A stretch of DNA of 8,137 bases from Anaerolineales bacterium UBA6668. GTDB taxonomy: Bacteria; Chloroflexota; Anaerolineae; Anaerolineales; UBA6668. Every line of letters starts with the position of its first letter. The first letter of the stretch is position 1. Of this stretch, positions 6,402 to 8,137 are shown one piece after another. Where the stretch lies: positions 1-8,137 of the forward strand of contig DKKK01000040.1 of the NCBI GenBank assembly GCA_002455215.1, written 5' to 3'. Both the position numbers and the translations under genes were made by a program. The notes below the pieces were generated by a model. It did no database searches, was not told the DNA's origin, and saw only the letters and a list, made by a program, of their open reading frames with translations.

Positions 6402-7457
6402 TCAGAGTGCCAATTGGGGTAGGAAGTGCTCATCCACAGATAGGATAAACTCACTAATAATGCGTGCCGCCCGCCGAATATCCTTTATCGAAACCATTTC
6501 AATGGGTGTGTGCATATTCTTAAGCGGAATAGAAATCAGGGCTGTGGGTATGCCTTCACCACTGGTTTGAATTGCAAAAGCATCAGTACCGCTATGGTTA
6601 GGAAAAAATTCTTTGTGCAAAGGTAGCTCCAGATTTTTTGCAACTTTCATGATTTTTTGGAACAAAATCGGATGCAAATTCGCCCCCCAACCCAGAGTGG
6701 GACCTGCCCCAGACTCAAAGGTTTGCCAATCCGGCAACCCGGGCTGTTTTGCCCAACCCACATCAATCACAATGGCAAGGTGTGGGCGAGTTGCAAAACT
6801 ACTGGTAAACGCACCGGCAAAAGTTTCTTCCTCCTGCACAGTTGCCACCGCCATCACATTTGCCCGATGTGGATATTCGCGCAGGGTTTCCAAAACCAAA
6901 CTGATGACGGCTAAGCTCGCGCGATTATCAAGCGCTGGGCAAACCAGTTGTTCGCGGGGTAGGCTAAAAGGCTTTTGCGCAAATGAAATTAAATCTCCAA
7001 TTTGGATGGTTTCTTCTACCACCGCAGGGTCTAGCCCACAATCCACACACAAGGAAGCCAAGGGCGAAAATTGTTCGCGCTCACCACCCGTTTGCAAGTG
7101 GGGTGGTTTGGTCGCGACCACGCCTAATCGGATTCCACTCCCTGTATGAATATTTACCAGTGAACCGGGCAGAATACGTGCATCAATCCCACCAATCTGT
7201 TCGAGCAAAATAAAACCATCTTGAATGTCACGCACCATCATGCCAATTGCATCCATGTGTGCGGTTAACATGATGTTCGGCGCGTTTGGCACGGTTCCTT
7301 TCTGCTCGACCCACAAACTGCCCAAACGGTCTAAAAAAGAGCGATCCGCAAATGCCTGCCAACTTTCAGATAGCTTTTGGGCAAAAGCAAACTCAAAGCC
7401 CGACCAACTGGGGGTTTGGCTCCACGTCGTCAGTAAATTTTGCACATCAAGAGACAT
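6402..7457 (-). CDS. M42-family metallo-aminopeptidase (second of tandem pair, upstream copy)
   Basis: A 351-residue paralogue of the neighbouring M42 peptidase with the complete two-metal site: His67 and Asp69 (TAHMDAIG), Asp177 (CPALDNRASL), Glu209-Glu210 (VQEEETFAGA), Asp232 (IVIDVGWA), and His316 (NMHTPIE). GGIDARILPGSLV at 89-101 aligns with GGIDERVLLGKPV of the other copy. Outside the motifs the two differ widely, so the duplication is old, or one copy was acquired separately. M42 enzymes with different specificities are known to build mixed dodecamers in some archaea, so a hetero-oligomer is possible, though this is inference. It follows the Thr/Pro-rich gene by 25 nt without a strong ribosome site (the upstream bases are mainly T), so its translation may depend on the upstream gene or be weak. 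Confidence 0.88.
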   Translation of the reverse strand: MSLDVQNLLTTWSQTPSWSGFEFAFAQKLSESWQAFADRSFLDRLGSLWVEQKGTVPNAPNIMLTAHMDAIGMMVRDIQDGFILLEQIGGIDARILPGSLVNIHTGSGIRLGVVATKPPHLQTGGEREQFSPLASLCVDCGLDPAVVEETIQIGDLISFAQKPFSLPREQLVCPALDNRASLAVISLVLETLREYPHRANVMAVATVQEEETFAGAFTSSFATRPHLAIVIDVGWAKQPGLPDWQTFESGAGPTLGWGANLHPILFQKIMKVAKNLELPLHKEFFPNHSGTDAFAIQTSGEGIPTALISIPLKNMHTPIEMVSIKDIRRAARIISEFILSVDEHFLPQLAL

Positions 7458-7482
7458 AAAAAATCAAGAAACTTCAGCCAAC

Positions 7483-8137
7483 TTACGGGGGTGGACTAGT
7501 ATTTGTGGGTGTTTCAACAGTGATAATCGCCACTGGTGTATCTGTAAGCGTGGGTGGAATAAAAACAGTGGGGGGATCTGTGGGAGGAAGCGGGGTATCT
7601 GTTGCGCTTGGAAGCGTCGTATTGGTAGGCGGGACAGGGGTTAGTGAAGGGGGAATCGTCGTATTGGTGGGCGGAATCGCTGTAAATGTCAGTAATATGG
7701 GGGTACTGGTGGCGGGTTCAGGCGTAAAAGTGGCAGTTGGAATAACAACTGTAAAAGTTGCCGTAAACGTACTCTTTATCGTAGCTGTAGCAGAACTTGT
7801 AAAAGTGGCGGTAGGGGTGGCGGTAGGGGTATTGGTATTTGTTGCCGTAAAAGTCGCGGTATGGGTTGCTGTGGGCGTAGGTGTGGGTGTGAACGTGGCA
7901 GTGGGGGTTGGAGTGCGGGTTGGGGGAACAAAACGAGTTGCCGTTTTGGAGGGAGTCAAAACCACGGTTTGTGATGCTGTACCATTGCCGTTGGTGGGGG
8001 TGGGTAGGGGAATCGTTGCCTGTTGTGTTACACTATAGCGCGTAACCGGCACGGTCTTATCAGGAGCATTTTCAGTGGCGCTTGGTGTGCTGGCACCATT
8101 ATTGGAAGTCAATAATACAAAGCCAAGCAGATAACAA
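7483..8137 (-). CDS. Exported Thr/Pro-rich low-complexity protein, 5' end cut by the window edge
   Basis: The frame is open to the right edge, giving 217 visible residues ending NTSPPP. It begins CYLLGFVLLT followed by SNNGASTPSATE, which looks like the end of a signal peptide or membrane segment followed by an extracytoplasmic tail; the true start is outside the window. TTG at 8112 could serve as a start, but it lies inside this hydrophobic run and is unlikely. The rest is almost wholly Thr, Pro, Ala and Ser: TPTATFTPTPTPTATHT-like runs in the middle and a PPTNTTxP unit occurring twice nearer the C-terminus. No cysteine or globular domain follows the membrane segment. Such mucin-like stretches are frequent in Chloroflexota as cell-surface stalks or linkers, sometimes glycosylated. 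No function can be assigned. It may be the first visible gene of a transcript with the two M42 peptidases. Confidence 0.7.
   Translation of the reverse strand, partial: CYLLGFVLLTSNNGASTPSATENAPDKTVPVTRYSVTQQATIPLPTPTNGNGTASQTVVLTPSKTATRFVPPTRTPTPTATFTPTPTPTATHTATFTATNTNTPTATPTATFTSSATATIKSTFTATFTVVIPTATFTPEPATSTPILLTFTAIPPTNTTIPPSLTPVPPTNTTLPSATDTPLPPTDPPTVFIPPTLTDTPVAIITVETPTNTSPPP

Noticed and set aside
6613..7149. Long + strand frame opposite the second M42 gene
   Set aside because: Antisense shadow of a clearly conserved enzyme; basic, Ser/Cys-rich, and without any domain signature.
7505..8038. Long + strand frame rich in Val and Gly
   Set aside because: It is the antisense shadow of the Thr/Pro-rich minus-strand gene: ACN and CCN codons read backwards as Val and Gly. 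It has no family features, and the minus frame ends in a plausible operon position.
7483..8112. CRISPR or tandem DNA repeat array in the GGTGTGGG-like stretch
   Set aside because: The repetitiveness is low-complexity Thr/Pro coding; unit lengths vary and there are no regular spacers.

Overview
The window looks like a chromosomal segment of a Chloroflexota (Anaerolineae-like) bacterium. The main clue is the exported Thr/Pro-rich protein at the right edge, whose TPTATFTPTPT-type low-complexity run is very common in that phylum. The supporting context is a PadR regulator beside molybdate transport genes and a tandem M42 aminopeptidase pair. The taxonomic call is an inference from protein style, not from a marker gene.

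Left part (1-2377, + strand): a short non-coding lead-in carries a terminator-like hairpin. It is followed by a near-consensus sigma-70 promoter (TTGACA, 17 bp, TATACT) that overlaps a perfect 19-bp palindrome. Behind it lies an apparent operon padR-modA-modB. The padR reading frame is intact apart from a single TAG at codon 19, in the first winged-helix segment, so the regulator is either freshly broken or carries a sequence error. modA (lipoprotein molybdate-binding protein) overlaps padR by 11 nt, and modB (permease) starts inside modA. No modC ATPase follows.

Middle part (2374-5141, - strand): a FabG-like short-chain dehydrogenase/reductase converges on modB with overlapping stop codons. 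Upstream of it, a 242-bp intergenic stretch holds a structured leader (a GAAA-tetraloop hairpin next to a 10-bp stem), a terminator-like hairpin with a T-run, and a perfect 24-bp palindrome. Next is a complete long-chain fatty-acid-CoA ligase. The reductase and ligase may both act on acyl-type substrates, but nothing visible ties them to one pathway.

Right part (5355-8137, - strand): two adjacent M42-family metallo-aminopeptidase genes, 3 nt apart, lie 25 nt downstream of the Thr/Pro-rich exported protein. The three could be one transcript. The Thr/Pro-rich gene continues past the window edge; the visible frame begins with a hydrophobic run that looks like the end of a signal peptide or membrane anchor.

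I saw no rRNA, tRNA, CRISPR array, insertion sequence or phage gene. The most notable items are the broken PadR regulator with its leaderless, operator-overlapped promoter, the ATPase-less mod operon, the structured reductase leader, and the 24-bp palindrome behind the ligase.
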